Origin: Coturnix japonica
Lineage: Eukaryota; Chordata; Aves; Galliformes; Phasianidae
DNA: 64,000 bases
Direction: 5' to 3'
Assembly: GCF_001577835.2 (NCBI RefSeq)
Contig: NC_029528.1
Coordinates: 1,240,001 to 1,304,000, forward strand
The notes beneath the pieces are model-generated. The model ran no database searches and had not been told where the DNA came from. It worked only from the letters and a program-made list of their open reading frames with translations. The position numbers and the translations under genes were made by a program. Below are positions 1 through 28,800 of this stretch, one piece after another (position 1 is the stretch's first letter; every line of letters begins with the position of its first letter).

Positions 1-439
1 TCAGCACCCACTGGATCCAGTTACCCCGCAGATTCTCCTACTATTGCTATCAATAACTTAGAAGCACACAGACATTACAAAGGACACTGAAGGTTAAAGC
101 ACCGTGCCAGCTGTGCTGCCTCCCCGCTCCCTGCTGCTGCTGCTGTGATCTGGTGAGCTCTGCAATGGGGCCTCCGTGCAGTGCTGTGCCTCAGCCCAGA
201 TCTTGATCTTGTTTAGGATGAGAAGCCTCCCCTCATTAGAGGAACAGGAAGCAGATAATTTGGTTTTGGTTTTGTTTGTCTCTGCATCGGGAGGTGAATG
301 AGTTAAAGAACCGTGTTGATGGCTGCTTTGGGAATACCCAGCACTGGGGATAAAGGACATGTGTCCCCGGTGTCCCCCCACACATGGGATCCACTGCAGC
401 ACTCGGTTATGGGATGCAGAGAGCTTGGCCTCAGCCAGA

Positions 440-620
440 GAGGTGATGGGGTGGGATGGGGATGAAGATGGGGATGGATATGGAAGTGGGTATGGGGATG
501 CAGATGGAGGTGATGGAGATGGAGAGATTGCAATGGGTTTGGGATAGGGATGAGCATGGGGATGGAGTTTGGGATGGGATGGGATGGGATGAGAGTGGGA
601 TAGAGATGGGGTTGGGGACA
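440..620. repeat. GATGGG-rich degenerate minisatellite, 3' flank of IL13
   Basis: This stretch is built from drifting copies of GGGAT, GATGGG and GGGATGGGGATG units on the plus strand. It lies about 200-360 bp past the IL13 stop codon in the direction of IL13 transcription, so it may fall inside the 3' UTR or just beyond it. Several overlapping open frames across it (His/Pro/Ser-rich one way, Met/Gly/Asp-rich the other) are products of the repeat and not genes. No canonical AATAAA is visible between the IL13 stop and the left window edge, so the transcript end is undetermined. Confidence 0.8.
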
Positions 621-804
621 TTCCCTTTTGCCAAAGAGAACAGCCTGGGCTGGAGTGCTCCCAAGCATTTTGGACTGAGTTGGGTTTGGGTTCAGAGCTG
701 GGGAAGTGCACACAGTGAAGAGCTCAGGACTGTGAAGAGCTGTAGAACCAATCTGAGGAGCTCCCAGCGCAGGGGCTGCAGGGTGGAGGCGGTGGGGCCG
801 GGCT

Positions 805-2491
805 TCAGTTTGCAGCTGTGGCCGAGATCCTGCGGTACAGCGCCTGGGTGTAGTTCCCCAGTGCCGGCAAGAAGTTTCGCAGGTAGATCTCATTGTCGGT
901 GTTCAGTGAGCAGCTCTGGGGAAGGAGAAACGTAAATGTGAGCACACAGCAGTGATCTGCAGGTTGTAGGCAACAGAGCAGCAAGAGCAAGAGGTCCCAT
1001 TGCATCTGCCCCCTGGACCTTGTGGCCATGGGGAGAGGTAAGGAGCTGCCCTGGGGGGGCTGGGGACAAACACACAGCTACACTTCTGCAAGCATGGGAA
1101 TGTGGAGATGTGGCACCTGGGGATGTGGGCATGGTGGGGAGGGGCTGGGGTTGGACTTGATGATTATTTATGTCTAACTTTAATGAGTCTATGATTAATT
1201 GAGCATCTTCTCCACATGATGAACCATCCTGCAGCTTGGGAATGGGATGAGATGCAGGGATGGCCGCAGTGCCACTGTGCAGGGTGCAGTGCTCAGGGGA
1301 TGCTGAAGCTGCTGGGGATGAAGGCATCGCCCTGCCCCGTGCTTACCGTCATGCCGTGCAGGCTCTGCAGGTTGGTGATGAGGGGCTCATAGTCCTTCTT
1401 GCAGCGGGTCACCTTGGCCAGCACCGTGGCAGCCTGGCACAGCAGTTCGTGCTCCGACAGCTGTGAACACGAATACAAGTGTCAACACCACAGCACTGGC
1501 TTCAAGCTGTGCTGCCCACCTGAATGCTCAGGGCTGGTGGGAGTTCTCCCAGGGACTTCCTAATCCCTCAGCTGCACTGTGCTATGTAGGCAGCAGTGGC
1601 ACCCGTAGGTGCTGGGCAATAGCCCGGCCCATTTGGTTATAGGGCAGGGAGATGCACCCAGTTGGGTGTGCTTGTACCACTCCCACTCTGTGAGTACCAA
1701 ACTGAGCTCTGTGTTTTGTGCAAGGTGTTGGCAAGTACTCTGCTCATGGTTATATCAATTAAAAGTGTGTTTTCCATGTATCTCTAAATTTTCTTTTACC
1801 TTCCGATCCTTGAAAGCCACCTGTGCCACTCTGGTGTCATTGCAAGGGACCTGGGGAGGTGATACAAGCAAGAGCTGTAGTTAGCAGACTGCACCCCCAC
1901 GATGGCACCACCCACAGCCAACCAACAGTGGGCGAGGAGCAGCATCAATTGCAGAGCCGTGCCACCCACTGCCTGGGGACATGGTGTCCTCATCCCACAG
2001 TGCAGGCACTGGGGATCAATGGGCCCCAGCTGCTGCCATTGTAACCAGCAGCAAAGAAACCCAGCCCTGTGTCCATGTCCCTGCCACCCATGGTCACCCC
2101 AAGCAGCACTCCACGTGGGCCGCAGCATATTGCAGCATTTCTCAGCACTGCCCACACATCAGCTGCCCTGCCCCAGCTGAGCAGCAATGGGAAGAGCTGC
2201 ACCCTCCAGATGTCAGCCCATGGGGAGAGGGGATGCAAGAAGATGGTCAGGGTTGTGCGATGTCCTGGCCGCCAACAGCTAGAAATGCTCAGTCAGTAGT
2301 GCCAACTAATGGCCATTGGTGAGGAAAAGCCACGAGCTTCTGGTCCTTACCTGCGCTCCTTTGTTGAGTTGCTGGATGCCCTGGGTGATGTCCGACAGCT
2401 TCAGCTGGGATGAGCTTGTCACCAGCGGTGTGGAGGCAACGAGCTCTGCCAGGCAGAGGAGAACAAGGGCAGCCTTCAGTGTGCGGTGCAT
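805..2491 (-). CDS. IL13: Interleukin-13, four coding exons
   Basis: Secreted four-helix type 2 cytokine; in the family it signals through IL-13R alpha1/IL-4R alpha and STAT6. Coding exons in transcript order: 2491-2351 (47 codons), 1850-1800 (17), 1460-1347 (38), 915-805 (36 plus stop), giving 138 residues. Every intron has GT..AG ends and is in phase 0. Residues 1 to about 20 (starts MHRTLKAAL) form a hydrophobic signal peptide ending near LVAST. The mature chain has four cysteines (VPC, ELLC, TRC, SCS), the number typical of IL-13, and sequons NDT and NYT. The motif CQAATVL resembles helix B of mammalian IL-4 (CRAATVL), so IL4 is the alternative. The 114-nt third exon is closer to IL13 (105 nt in human) than to IL4 (177 nt), and IL13 is the member next to RAD50 in the conserved order. 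A TATA box about 62 bp upstream fixes the start. Confidence 0.88.
1133..1198 (+). mobile_element. CR1 LINE 3'-end fragment in IL13 intron 3
   Basis: The sequence GGGGTTGGACTTGATGAT followed by a diverged AACTTTAATGAGTCTATGAT matches the typical CR1 3' end (GGTTGGACT-AGATGAT ... CCAACCTTAATGATTCTATGATT). It is short, diverged and inert. Confidence 0.75.
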
Positions 2492-2552
2492 CCTGGATCT
2501 GCCACCTGGCTCGCTCTGAGGGCTTCAGTGCTTCACTGCTGGCAGGACGTGA

Positions 2553-2559
2553 TTTTATA
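2553..2559 (-). promoter_or_regulatory. TATA box of IL13
   Basis: The minus strand reads CTATAAAATC here, a consensus TATAAAA about 62 bp upstream of the IL13 start codon. Transcription would begin near 2525-2530 and leave a 5' UTR of about 35-40 nt. A strong TATA box is usual for inducible T-cell cytokine genes. It also supports the ATG at 2491, since the frame opens no useful earlier start downstream of this box. Confidence 0.8.
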
Positions 2560-2599
2560 GCATGGCCCGGCAGCATCATCCCATCCGATACCAAATATA

Positions 2600-5500
2600 G
2601 GTTCTTCCTGTGCTGCTGAGGGGGGCAGCAGGGCCCTGCTCCCCAAAGAAGGGATTATGTAATGGGGACAGCAAAGACTTTTTGCCCTTAACCAACTTGA
2701 TGTGCTATTCCCCTACCATGCAGATTTTAATCACCTTATTGATAGAATCAGAGATACCAAAATGGGAAGTCTAGAATTTCTGCTTGGCGTCACAGGATCC
2801 CGGTGCAGCCCCGCACCGTGTGCCATGCATGGAATGCCACAAACGAGAGCAATAGCCAAACGTTGTGGGGTGAAACAAAGCTGGGTAATGGGCTCATGAC
2901 CCAAAGCTCTCCTTCTATTGCCCATAAAAGAGACAAAGAGGACCCACAGTGGATATGTGCACTGGTGGGCTCTCCTGCCATGGGATTCAGCACAACCCTG
3001 CGTGGTTGCTTGAATGCTAATGCATTTCCCTCTCATGCACTAGGGAATGGGGCAGTGAAGGGCACTGCTTCTATGGGCACTCCAACCACGGGCACAGGGA
3101 CCTCACTGCCACATGGGTCCCCAGGGGTGACCCCATGGATGAGTCCACCATTGCTGGTGGCAATGGGCACCATGGGGATCATCACAGTGCTTTGGAGAAG
3201 GGGCAATGAACAGCTGCAGATGGAGGGGGTGGGTGAATCCAGAGCCAGGAAGAATTCACAGTGCTTGGCCATAAAGGCAGCAGAGCTGAAGTAGCCCAAA
3301 TCAGATTTGCAAGGAAAGAAAACCTCAAGACTTTTATCAAGATGTTAAATATCTGCCAAGAAACAAACAAAAAAAAATTGCTCTTGCATGTAAAGGAAGA
3401 GGCAGCGGAGGGAGTTTTGTGGCGTGTGGGTGTTGGGGTTTCAGCGAGGTCTGGCTCAGCTCTGCACCACGTACCCCGTCCTGTGGGGACAGCTCTGCAG
3501 TGCCCGGGGGCCATGTGTCAAACATTTCCTTTTTCACAAGATTTTATTCATAGCTGTTTTAATGCTCACTACAGTTGGTCCATCCCAACGCTGAGTTTCA
3601 AACCGTTCCCATCTCATTGTATTGCCTTGCTTCTATACTGGATGTCCAGACACTGCAGTGGCAGAGCAGGGATGGAGAACTCCATCACTGTGAGAGCCTG
3701 CAATTGCTGCTTGCTCTCCTGGCAGCTGACAGAAGCAGGACATCATTCCCAGCCATTGAATTTCCCACAAAACAGGGAGGGCTGGGTACAACCACTGCAG
3801 GCGTTGAGAGGGGACAGAGCCGGGGTGCATGCAGTACTGTGTGTCTGTCTGTCCATCCACCCCAAAGCCATTTCCTGCAGGAGAAGCTCTCAGCTCCCAG
3901 CATCGCAGCAGATGGGGTCGGCTGTTGGGGTCCAGATGTCTCGGGGATGTGGCGTCATAGGGCATGGATGTCTCTGCAGCCACAGACCTGCGTGGGGGGC
4001 ATGTGTCACCCCACCCCGGGGCAGATAAAATCATTCCTTCAAATATTGATATGGTAACATAAACTCAATGATGGGAAGAAGGTTGACGTACTGATTGGGC
4101 TCGTGTGGGTGGCTCAGAACCACAGCCCGGTTCTGAGAAATGGAGCAGAGCTGGGGGACTCCTGGGCCGGGGAGTGTGAGGGAAGGGAGCTCAGAGCTTT
4201 GTGAGTGGCGGTCTGGGAGCAAAAGAGTACACATGGAGCATCCTTGGCTGCACTACGCATTAACTCACAGTGGTCACGCAGTGCTGAAGGAAGTGTTTGG
4301 ATGTGCAGCACCTGGTGCTGGCAGTGCTCCCGCTGCTCATCTCCAGGACTGGGAGCACACAGGGCCACATCAGGCTGTGACCTGATCATGGCATCCCCAG
4401 GGTCATGAGGGCGCAAACAGAGTGGGTCAGAGCTGAGCTGCATCTCCTTATGGTGAGGGCTGTGCCCCAGGTGTGGATGCATCCCAGCTGCTGGGGAGCT
4501 GCTGCTGCCAGGGCACCATGGAAATGAGCCCAGGGCCAAGCAGGCATTGGAAAACATCATCCTGAAAAGGAAAGCATGCAAAATGCTGCTGCCGCCATTT
4601 GTCTCTAACTCAACCATGTTATTTTAGGTTGATTTGGGTGCTGCTTAATCCCTGCCTTGCCTGATGTATTGGAAAGATGGGCAGTGACAGCAGTCTCTGG
4701 GTGGCACAGTCGGGCCTCTCCATAATGGTGTCTCTGGATGGTGACAACAGAGCATGGCAAGGGTGGCTGTACACCCAGTGCAACCCTCAATGAAGCCCAA
4801 ACCTGCAGCCCAAACCTGATACCTTGTGTCCTGCTTTCTCCTTTTCAACAGTGAAGCTGGGGCTAATGACCCACAGCTATCCCAGGCAGAACTGGAGCAC
4901 TTGCATGGCCAGGCAGAGCAGGGCTGCAGGCATGGTGGCAGTGGATGGGTTCAAGGACCCAATGGAAGGAGTTAGGAGCTGCCAGAAGGTAAGCCTGATT
5001 TTAGAGAGCACATCTCCCTTGGGGGCATCCCCTGCTTGGTCCTGTCTCTGGCAGTGTGATTTCTGGTCAGAGCAGCAGCCTTGTGCCATCCATCAGTGCT
5101 GGCAGTGGTGGCGCTGGCCCAGGCTCAGGATGCAGCCAAACTCATCCCCATGTCAGTCCCACCTGCACTGAGCAATAGCTGTTCTGGAGGAGCAGGATGA
5201 GTTGTGTCATTAAGATGTGAGGTTGCAGGAATAGTAGCCTGTCTCTTCTCTGAGGCCTCGAGTTTGGACAGCATCGATCACCATCTTCTCATTTCCAACA
5301 ACATCCAAACTTTCAAATAAATCCTCAGAGCAGCCACAACATCTTTTTGAGGCCATTTTCTCCCGCGTGCTGCCCCTTAATTATAGAAAATGGTGGAGAA
5401 CTCAAATAAAACATTCTATAAAGCATTAAAAAAAAAAAAAACAACAACCAAATGTGGGTCACTGTATAATATGGAGCATCAGCACATGCGGTATCTCTTC

Positions 5501-8500
5501 CATCAGTGGTTGAGTTTACAAAGGGAGGATTTCAGGCTGTGTGCTGGTGGTGTCTGCAACTGCCCTGCAGCTGGAAGGTGAGCTGTGCTCCGGGGGCCGC
5601 AGTAGCACCGGCTTTCAGCACAAACCAAGTTACTTGGAGCAGGATGCAGCCAGGGGAAGGAGAGTTTGCAACCTTGCGCCACGTTGCCCAGTGGTGTAAT
5701 CTTGCAGTGAGCAGAGACAAGAAGCGTTGCCTCCTGGCATGCTGCCGACGTGGTTAGTAAACAAACTGTCATACTGAAATAGATGAAATAGATGAGACGT
5801 GATATTTGCTGTGACATTTAGCTGCTAACAAAGCTGTGCGGCGACATTAAATTATTAGACTTTTGAAAGCATCATCTATTCATGTTGGGTTAGTCTGTGG
5901 TATTTTACTTGTAGACAGTCGCATCTTTTCGGCATTCTAGTTTTTAGCAGTGCACAAAGCAACCGTGGGTCCCCAAACACACAATGACTGCACTGGTGCC
6001 AAAGGAAGTGTCAGAACTCAGGAGCATTGGTTTTCCATTTCTAATATAAACTCCACTCCGAACCAAGGCTGTTCAGACAGGGCTGGCTTTAAGGCCATTT
6101 TTCTCCTAGTGAATGTATCACCTTGCCATCTAGGACAAACCAAAACTAAGCTCTGCTGGTGATGCATGATGTGGTACAGAGGTGGTGACGGGGATGGGTT
6201 GATGGATGGGTAAGATGATCTTAGCAGCCTTTCCCAAACTTAATCATTCTGTGATTCCCAGTACTTTCCTTGGGTGCTGCACCATGAAGACCTCAATCCG
6301 AGGCAGATTCTCAGTCCTAAAAGCATTCTCCATGGCCACAGCAGTGGGAGCAAAACTCCCCCTCTCCCCCAAACCTGGGAGGCTCTGAACTCACCCAACC
6401 CTCCTACAGGCTGAGCTGCCAACACCTCTCCGTATGGACAAAGGGGGTATTTGGTGCTACCAGAGCAGGGCTGCATGCTGGCATGGCTATGGAGTTATCA
6501 TCCCAGCAGCTGCAGGGTTCTCTGAGCCCACTGCTCTCCTGCCCACTGACAGTTCTCTGAAAGCAGGTGAATTATTTCTGATTTCCTTTTTGGTTCTGTG
6601 TACGTCCGCGCGGGGCAGGAAACACACGCAGCAGGGATGCCCTTGACGTGGTGCCGGGGGCGGCTAACTGCTTCCCCTTGCAGATGAAAGGTGTGAAAAG
6701 CATCACTGCGTTTTTTCACTGCTTGTGTACTGACACCCGATAGCAGACAGGCTCATTCACATAGGTAGGGCAATGCTTCTGAAGATAACGCAACTCTTCG
6801 TGAGCTGGGATGTATGTGTCATGCTAAAATAAGCAGGTAGAACAGGAAAATTTGTAAATTCAAAGTCATTTGGTTCTGTTGATTGTATCTTTAAGAAAAT
6901 TCCCCTTCAGGAAGTAATGCTAGAGTCAGTGAAGCTTCTTAGTTAAAACTGCAAACGCAACGTATGTTAGTAGCATTTTCCTCTGTCTTCTTTCTTCCCC
7001 CACCCCAAGTTTGGCGTTAATTGCCTTCTCAGGGGATTGGTGAGAGCATAATTGATAGGAAGTCCCATTCATCTGTTTATCTTTAAGTGGTTTCTCGAGT
7101 GGCTGGGGCACCTGGGCTCTTTAGGCTTGCATTTCCAGAAAATTCAAGTGAAAATAATCCCTGGTTTGAGTGCTTGGTTTCTGTTGCTACTCTTTATGGC
7201 AGCTACATCCAAGGCCGCTCAGCCCTGGTCTCATACAGGGCTCAGTAACATCAGCTACAGAGACATACAGTAGACCCAGGATGCCATTTTGTCTATCAGT
7301 TTTGGTACAGATACTGTCCAGATACTGGTGGTGCAAATGCTGTTCCTTTCAGACTATGAAAGTCCCTGCATGACCATATATCACAGCACAACCCACAGGG
7401 CCTCCACAGAACCTCCTGCTGCCATCCCTGAAGCAAAGCCTTAGGGCAGCAGGGCTGCCTCTGTCCGTGGTGCTTAACCTGCCCTGGGGCCGCTCACCCT
7501 CTCCTCTGCTGCTTTTGGAAACGCCTCTTCATGCGTAGGGAAGCATTGGATAAAGGCATCCCTGCCCCTTGGAGCAGGAAGAAGGTGATGTGCAACATTT
7601 CCAGTCATTCCTGCATTCTCCAAAGAAAAACATGCTGCTGAAATCAGTTTGTTTCAGTAGTGGTTTATGGATTCTTGCTCTGAAACTGAGTATTGGTCAC
7701 ACACTGTCAGTGTCAGGCAACATTTGGTGTCTGCAAGAAGAGCTCTAATTCCAGCTTCTGTTGGTAGACTTACCCACAATTCAGTCTAGAATAGATGCTC
7801 CCTTATTTGGTTACAGACATCACAACTCTCAGGACTTGTGTGCCTTCACAGACAGCAAGATCGGTTGCTGATGTACCTCATCTAAAAGCTCAATATTTAT
7901 GATGATCAGGCCCAGCTGGCCTTTTGGCTGCCATTCTATTTGAGTGGTAGGTTCCCTTTGGCCATCAGGTGCTGCTGCACCGAGGGAAAGAGAATCAGAA
8001 GAGCTCTGAGCAGTGCAGGTGAAGCTCAGCATTCCTGCAGATTAACTCTTCAAGGCATTTTTGTTATCATTTTCAGAGAACTTGTTTAAATGCTCTGTAA
8101 GATAAAACCGTGACCGATTAATCCAGTTTTTGACATAATTCCTATAAACTTCATTATCTTCAGCTAAATGACAGTAAACGGCAGTTCTGCCCAAATGTAA
8201 AGAAAGAGAACACGGTTAAAATTTGCTTCTGTCACCCATTCACTCATCTAGTCATAAGGGACTTTCCTTTGTTTTCAAGGGAGATATTATACTTCGTGAA
8301 GATCCCAAGCAAGCATACCTTGCAGAAACAGCAACAACGTCCTCGGTGAATGCTGTTAATTTCCTGCAGACCAGACAGGCAGCTATGAACAAACCTTGGC
8401 TAGAGATGTGAATCACCTTGACATGATTTTGAATCATTCACAAATCATTCACAAATGGAGAGCAAGTTCTTTTGTACTGACAAAGCTACAGCTGTTCCAA

Positions 8501-8540
8501 AGACTCTGCAACCAGATCTAGATCAGGACATACACAAAGG
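2600..8540. other. IL13-RAD50 spacer, no gene recognised
   Basis: I see no exon with family similarity on either strand. Open frames of 60-255 codons occur (for example 3261-4028 on plus), but they lack recognisable domains, signal peptides with matching exons, or promoter signals. The stretch holds an A-run at 5429-5442 and a CR1 fragment at about 6186. In mammals this side of RAD50 and its last introns contain Th2 locus-control elements, so regulatory sequence is likely, but none can be proven from sequence alone. Confidence 0.6.
6186..6262 (+). mobile_element. CR1 LINE 3'-end fragment
   Basis: The stretch has AAGATGATCTTAGCAGCC, then TTTCCCAAACTTAATCATTC and TGTGATTCCC, which follows the CR1 3' terminus in order. 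It is a 5'-truncated, diverged copy in the IL13-RAD50 spacer. Confidence 0.85.
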
Positions 8541-8550
8541 CCACCAACAC

Positions 8551-8556
8551 TTTATT
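8551..8556 (-). terminator. RAD50 poly(A) signal (AATAAA on minus strand)
   Basis: The plus strand TTTATT gives AATAAA in RAD50 sense, 243 nt past the stop codon. This predicts a short 3' UTR with cleavage near 8525-8540. It is the first canonical signal downstream of the stop in the transcribed direction. Confidence 0.75.
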
Positions 8557-8798
8557 TCCACTTTTAAAGCATAAAACGCATCTAAAAGGTAGCTATTTTG
8601 TAATCATTACATACTACCAAATAATGGTGATGCTTAAACCCAGCTGCAGAAATACATACAATGACACAAAGTTTAAAAGTATAATAGTTTCAGATGCCAG
8701 CTAAAATGTTCATGACAGGATATGACATGAAGACAGAGTATTTTCAGATGCCTTACTCCGAGTTCTGTAAGCCAATCAACACACATTTACTTAAAATG

Positions 8799-25132
<16,334 letters not shown>

Positions 25133-25329
25133 CTAAAGGAGGACGACACGAGCATGTAAACATGGCTGGAATAACCATCCCAATGTTCTTTCCCAACCCC
25201 AATGACCACAACGTAGCATTAAACACACGGTGAGTTTCACCACAGCGCAGGGCACACAGAGAGGGTCCCTGGAAGCCTCACAGCTCCTCAGCCCCGTTAT
25301 ATATTTGCTGTTTATTATACTTTTCTATT

Positions 25330-25760
25330 GTCTGTTCCCTCAGATCCTCACACCCCGCCCCGTCCCCGCTCTGTGTGAGCGGTGTTACAGCGCGATGAGC
25401 CGCGGCCGTGAAGGGGCATTTCCTGCAGAAAGCCCGCGGTGCAGCGCTGGGCAGCGGGACTTCCCCACAGCACGGCGGGGGTGGACATGTTCCAGGGACA
25501 CCGGCCCCTCCTCACCGCCGGGCCCGCATCGCCCCCATCCCGAGCCCACACCGCCGTCACCTCCGCTCCCCGCCGCGCCGCAAACACCCCGCGCCGCCCC
25601 GGCAGCCACCGCGGCCTACCTCGCTCCGCCCCGCCCGTGTCTCACAGCGCCCCCTGGCGGCCAGGCGGAGAGCGGCGCTCCCCGCGGCTCCTCTCCGCCC
25701 CCATCCCCTTCCACGTGCCTCCTTCCCGCTGCCCGCAGCCCTTTGACTTCCCCTTGGCTC
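25330..25760. promoter_or_regulatory. CpG island, probable RAD50 promoter
   Basis: GC-rich with dense CpG (for example around 25380-25440 and 25555-25690), lying 270-700 bp upstream of the RAD50 start codon. It has no TATA box, as expected for a housekeeping promoter. On the minus strand a donor-like GAG|GTAGGC falls at 25620/25619 and an acceptor-like TGATTTAG|AAGG at 25081/25080, which would join a non-coding exon in the island to the ATG exon. Long open frames across the island on both strands are effects of base composition. Confidence 0.75.
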
Positions 25761-25899
25761 CTCTTCCCTTTGTCCCCTCTGCTCCCTCCAGAGCCCCGGG
25801 GGCCTCCTGGTGGCAGCCCGCTATTGTATCCCCTGGTGAAAAAGCCACTAAAAACTGAAAACAGTTCTGAAATAATCCCTTTTTAGGGTTTTTATAGCA

Positions 25900-28800
25900 T
25901 TCCCAGCCTTCAGCCGTGTCCCAGTGCATCCCAGTGCAGCCACACAAAATGGCACCTCAATCCAGTACCAACCATCCCTGTGCTGGATCCATCTATAGCA
26001 TCACTGAGGTCTGAATCTCTCATTGCTGTAATTAAGAGCCAAAGGATGGTACCTATGTGTGCAGCGGTCCAGCTCAGTGCTTTAAGCTTAGGACAGACAA
26101 TAGAAAACCACATTTCCAGCGCTGGGTTTGATTATCGCTCCCTGCCCATTACGCAGCGTTGAATCAAAAGCAGCAGAAGATAAAGAACAAAAGGGTGGCA
26201 CAGCATCACCAGCTCTGAGGCCACTTGGACCCTGCGGCCGTGCCCAACCTATCAGTAACCGTGCGTGATAAAGAGTATTTCCAGTGCTGAGCACTCGGGG
26301 CTGTGGGTGAGCGGTGGTTCACCATGACGCCGGGTGATGCATCCCTCTCACAGCGACCATGAGAGCCAGGAAATGGTTTACAAGTCTGAGGTGTGGTACA
26401 AGCCGGTAATTCACCGTGCTTCATGGGAAATCTAGATTAACAACTGCAAAAATCCCACCCCGACCCCTTTGTGCAGGAAAAGGATGAAGTGTGGTTATCT
26501 GTTTCGCTGTAGGATTACTCCATGTAGGTTTATTATTCCTTCAAGTCTCTATACAAATACTGTGTTTTTGATGTTTCTGAAGCTGGTGTTTTATCTGGGT
26601 TCAAAGTGCATGCAGACAAATGGTGCTGGATGATACCAGGACCCTCTGGCACAGGGCAGCAATTGCAAGGCGTCAACCATGTGATGACACATTGGCTTTC
26701 TCTTCCTGGATTCGTGATGGTGGTGATCAATGCACACACCATTCTGATTCACGGAACACGAAACCCAGGCAGATGTCTTCTTATGAAGTAGAAAAGTTGT
26801 AATTGTAGGGATGTAAAACTTTTTTCCACACTTTACACCTGTAGTTGGAAATAGAAGCTGTCTCTAAAGAGACTGTGTCACTGCCATTACCAATCCTGCT
26901 TTAGATCTGCTCAGAATGCCCTGCAAAGCTCTCATGCAGACTGAGCTGTCTTGCACAAAGATGAGATTTGTTGAGCTATGTGGAATTAAATTGCAGCTTC
27001 TTTACACCGAGTGAAAGAAACCTGCTGCTGTTCCGTGGAGAGCTCAATGGCAGCTGAGCAAAAGTGGCTCCAGGTGACTGGCACAATGTACAGCCTGGAA
27101 AGAAACCCAAAGACAAACTCTTTTTCTTAGTTTAATTACAATTAGAAAACAGGATTGATCTTCGCATGCATCCAATGGGAGACTGCAAAATAAAGTAGCT
27201 GGAGATTCATGCAGTTATCTGCCACTAAGCAGACCCATTTTGTTTGCCTTGGGTCACAGTGTTAAGCTTCTTCTTCCTAATTTCTTTCTTAAGAAAAAAG
27301 AGAAAAAATGGAGTCAGAAGATGCCCACAGCTGGGGTATGCGTTGTGAAGTGGTTGGTTGTATGATGTAGGGCTGGTTCTCAAAAACATTAGTTACAAAA
27401 CTGGTACAAAGCATTGTGGCAGACACTGCACTGCAAGAGCTGCTGTTTCAAATGCTGTTCATTCACTGGGATGAGGAAGTAAAAGTTCAAATCACTTTTA
27501 AACATGTGATCGATTTCTTACTTGGGAAATGAAGTAGGGAAAGGGAAGGCAACCACTTCCCTGCAATACAAAAAGCTCCAGCTACTCCTGGTTAGCCTCT
27601 CAACCACTATCTGGGTATTTTTCTGTGTACCCATGAAAATATGAACTCTTCATGTTGTTAATTGTCTGACATTGATCACCTTGGGATAGTTTTTAAAGCT
27701 GTTAATAATGATCACATGCACAACGTGCATAAAAATAATCCGATGGAGCATCACAAGGATAATACAAGGTATCTAGATGTGTCTGTAGGCACAGTCAGTG
27801 CCACAGGGCACAGGTTTGACCAGAAGTGACTCAGCCACAGACATTTTGTGTCTGCAGAGGGGTTGGAAAGGAATATGAGAACTTGGAGGAAGGTTTGGGG
27901 GCTGTAGAAAGATTTGAAGTAATTGTGGGTGAGTAAAAACTCTCTCTCGGTGCTCAAGTTGATTTTTTCTAGGGTCCCTTAATACTAGGGAAACAAAGCA
28001 GCAAATCTTGCTTTGGTCAAGTTCAAGGCTAGATAAAGGATGCCAACTTTGGGAACAGCCCTTTGTACTCAATCCCAACATCATCTGCATTTAAAATGAA
28101 CAGCAAATTAAAGATGAGGAAGTTAGCCTGGGCCTTATCGTGAGCTGGCAGCTAGAAGGTGGTTTTGTGGCTAGCAATTCAGACTTCATCTAAGGTAGCA
28201 ATCTGGTGATTGATAATCCTGCTATTCATGGCTGTGAAAAAGGTTTGTAAGTGTGAAATGACCACTACAGATCTTGAGACATGAAGAGGTCAGTGTTCAC
28301 TGTTGTGTTACTGGCACAACAAGCCCAAGGAATATTGCCAAAGCCAACAGCAGAAGTCACACCTGTGAGGATACAGGAGAGCATCTACTCCTTAGCAGGT
28401 ATCTGGCCAAGGACCTGTTCCAAAACAGCAAGGGATTATAAGGGAAGCAATGAAAACCAATGTTATCTTCTGCCTGATTGTACCATTAACTTGTTGGGCA
28501 TTAACAGGGCACACACAGGCATACTGATGATATCTCTGTGCTCAGCTGGAAAATGGAACCTTGCATGTGGATCTTAGGTGCTTTTTGCTTCAGTTAATTG
28601 AATTGCATCTTACTGGGAGGCTCTTATCCTATGTTGCCTTCATACATTTTTTCCACTCCACTCCCACGTACCCTCTGTAATGTCACTACTCTTTCTTCAC
28701 ATTCTTCCACAAGACTCACTGATACCGTGATACAAACTGCAATGATGATGATGGACTGAAGACTGCTGTGTATCTTGTCCCTCTGCAGGTTGTACCTACG

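Noticed and set aside
94-893. Overlapping His/Pro/Ser-rich minus-strand frames of about 200 codons
   Set aside because: They are translations of the GATGGG repeat; true IL13 exon 4 lies in another frame at 805-915.
805-2491. Calling the first gene IL4
   Set aside because: One motif (CQAATVL) looks IL-4-like, but four cysteines, the 114-nt third exon and the position next to RAD50 fit IL13 better.
2600-8540. A second IL4/IL13-type gene in the spacer
   Set aside because: No signal peptide exon followed by matching short exons was found on either strand; IL4 should lie beyond the left edge.
25230-25886. 218-codon plus-strand open frame over the RAD50 CpG island
   Set aside because: Pro/Ala/Ser-rich composition effect of GC-rich DNA with few stops; overlapping frames on both strands look the same.
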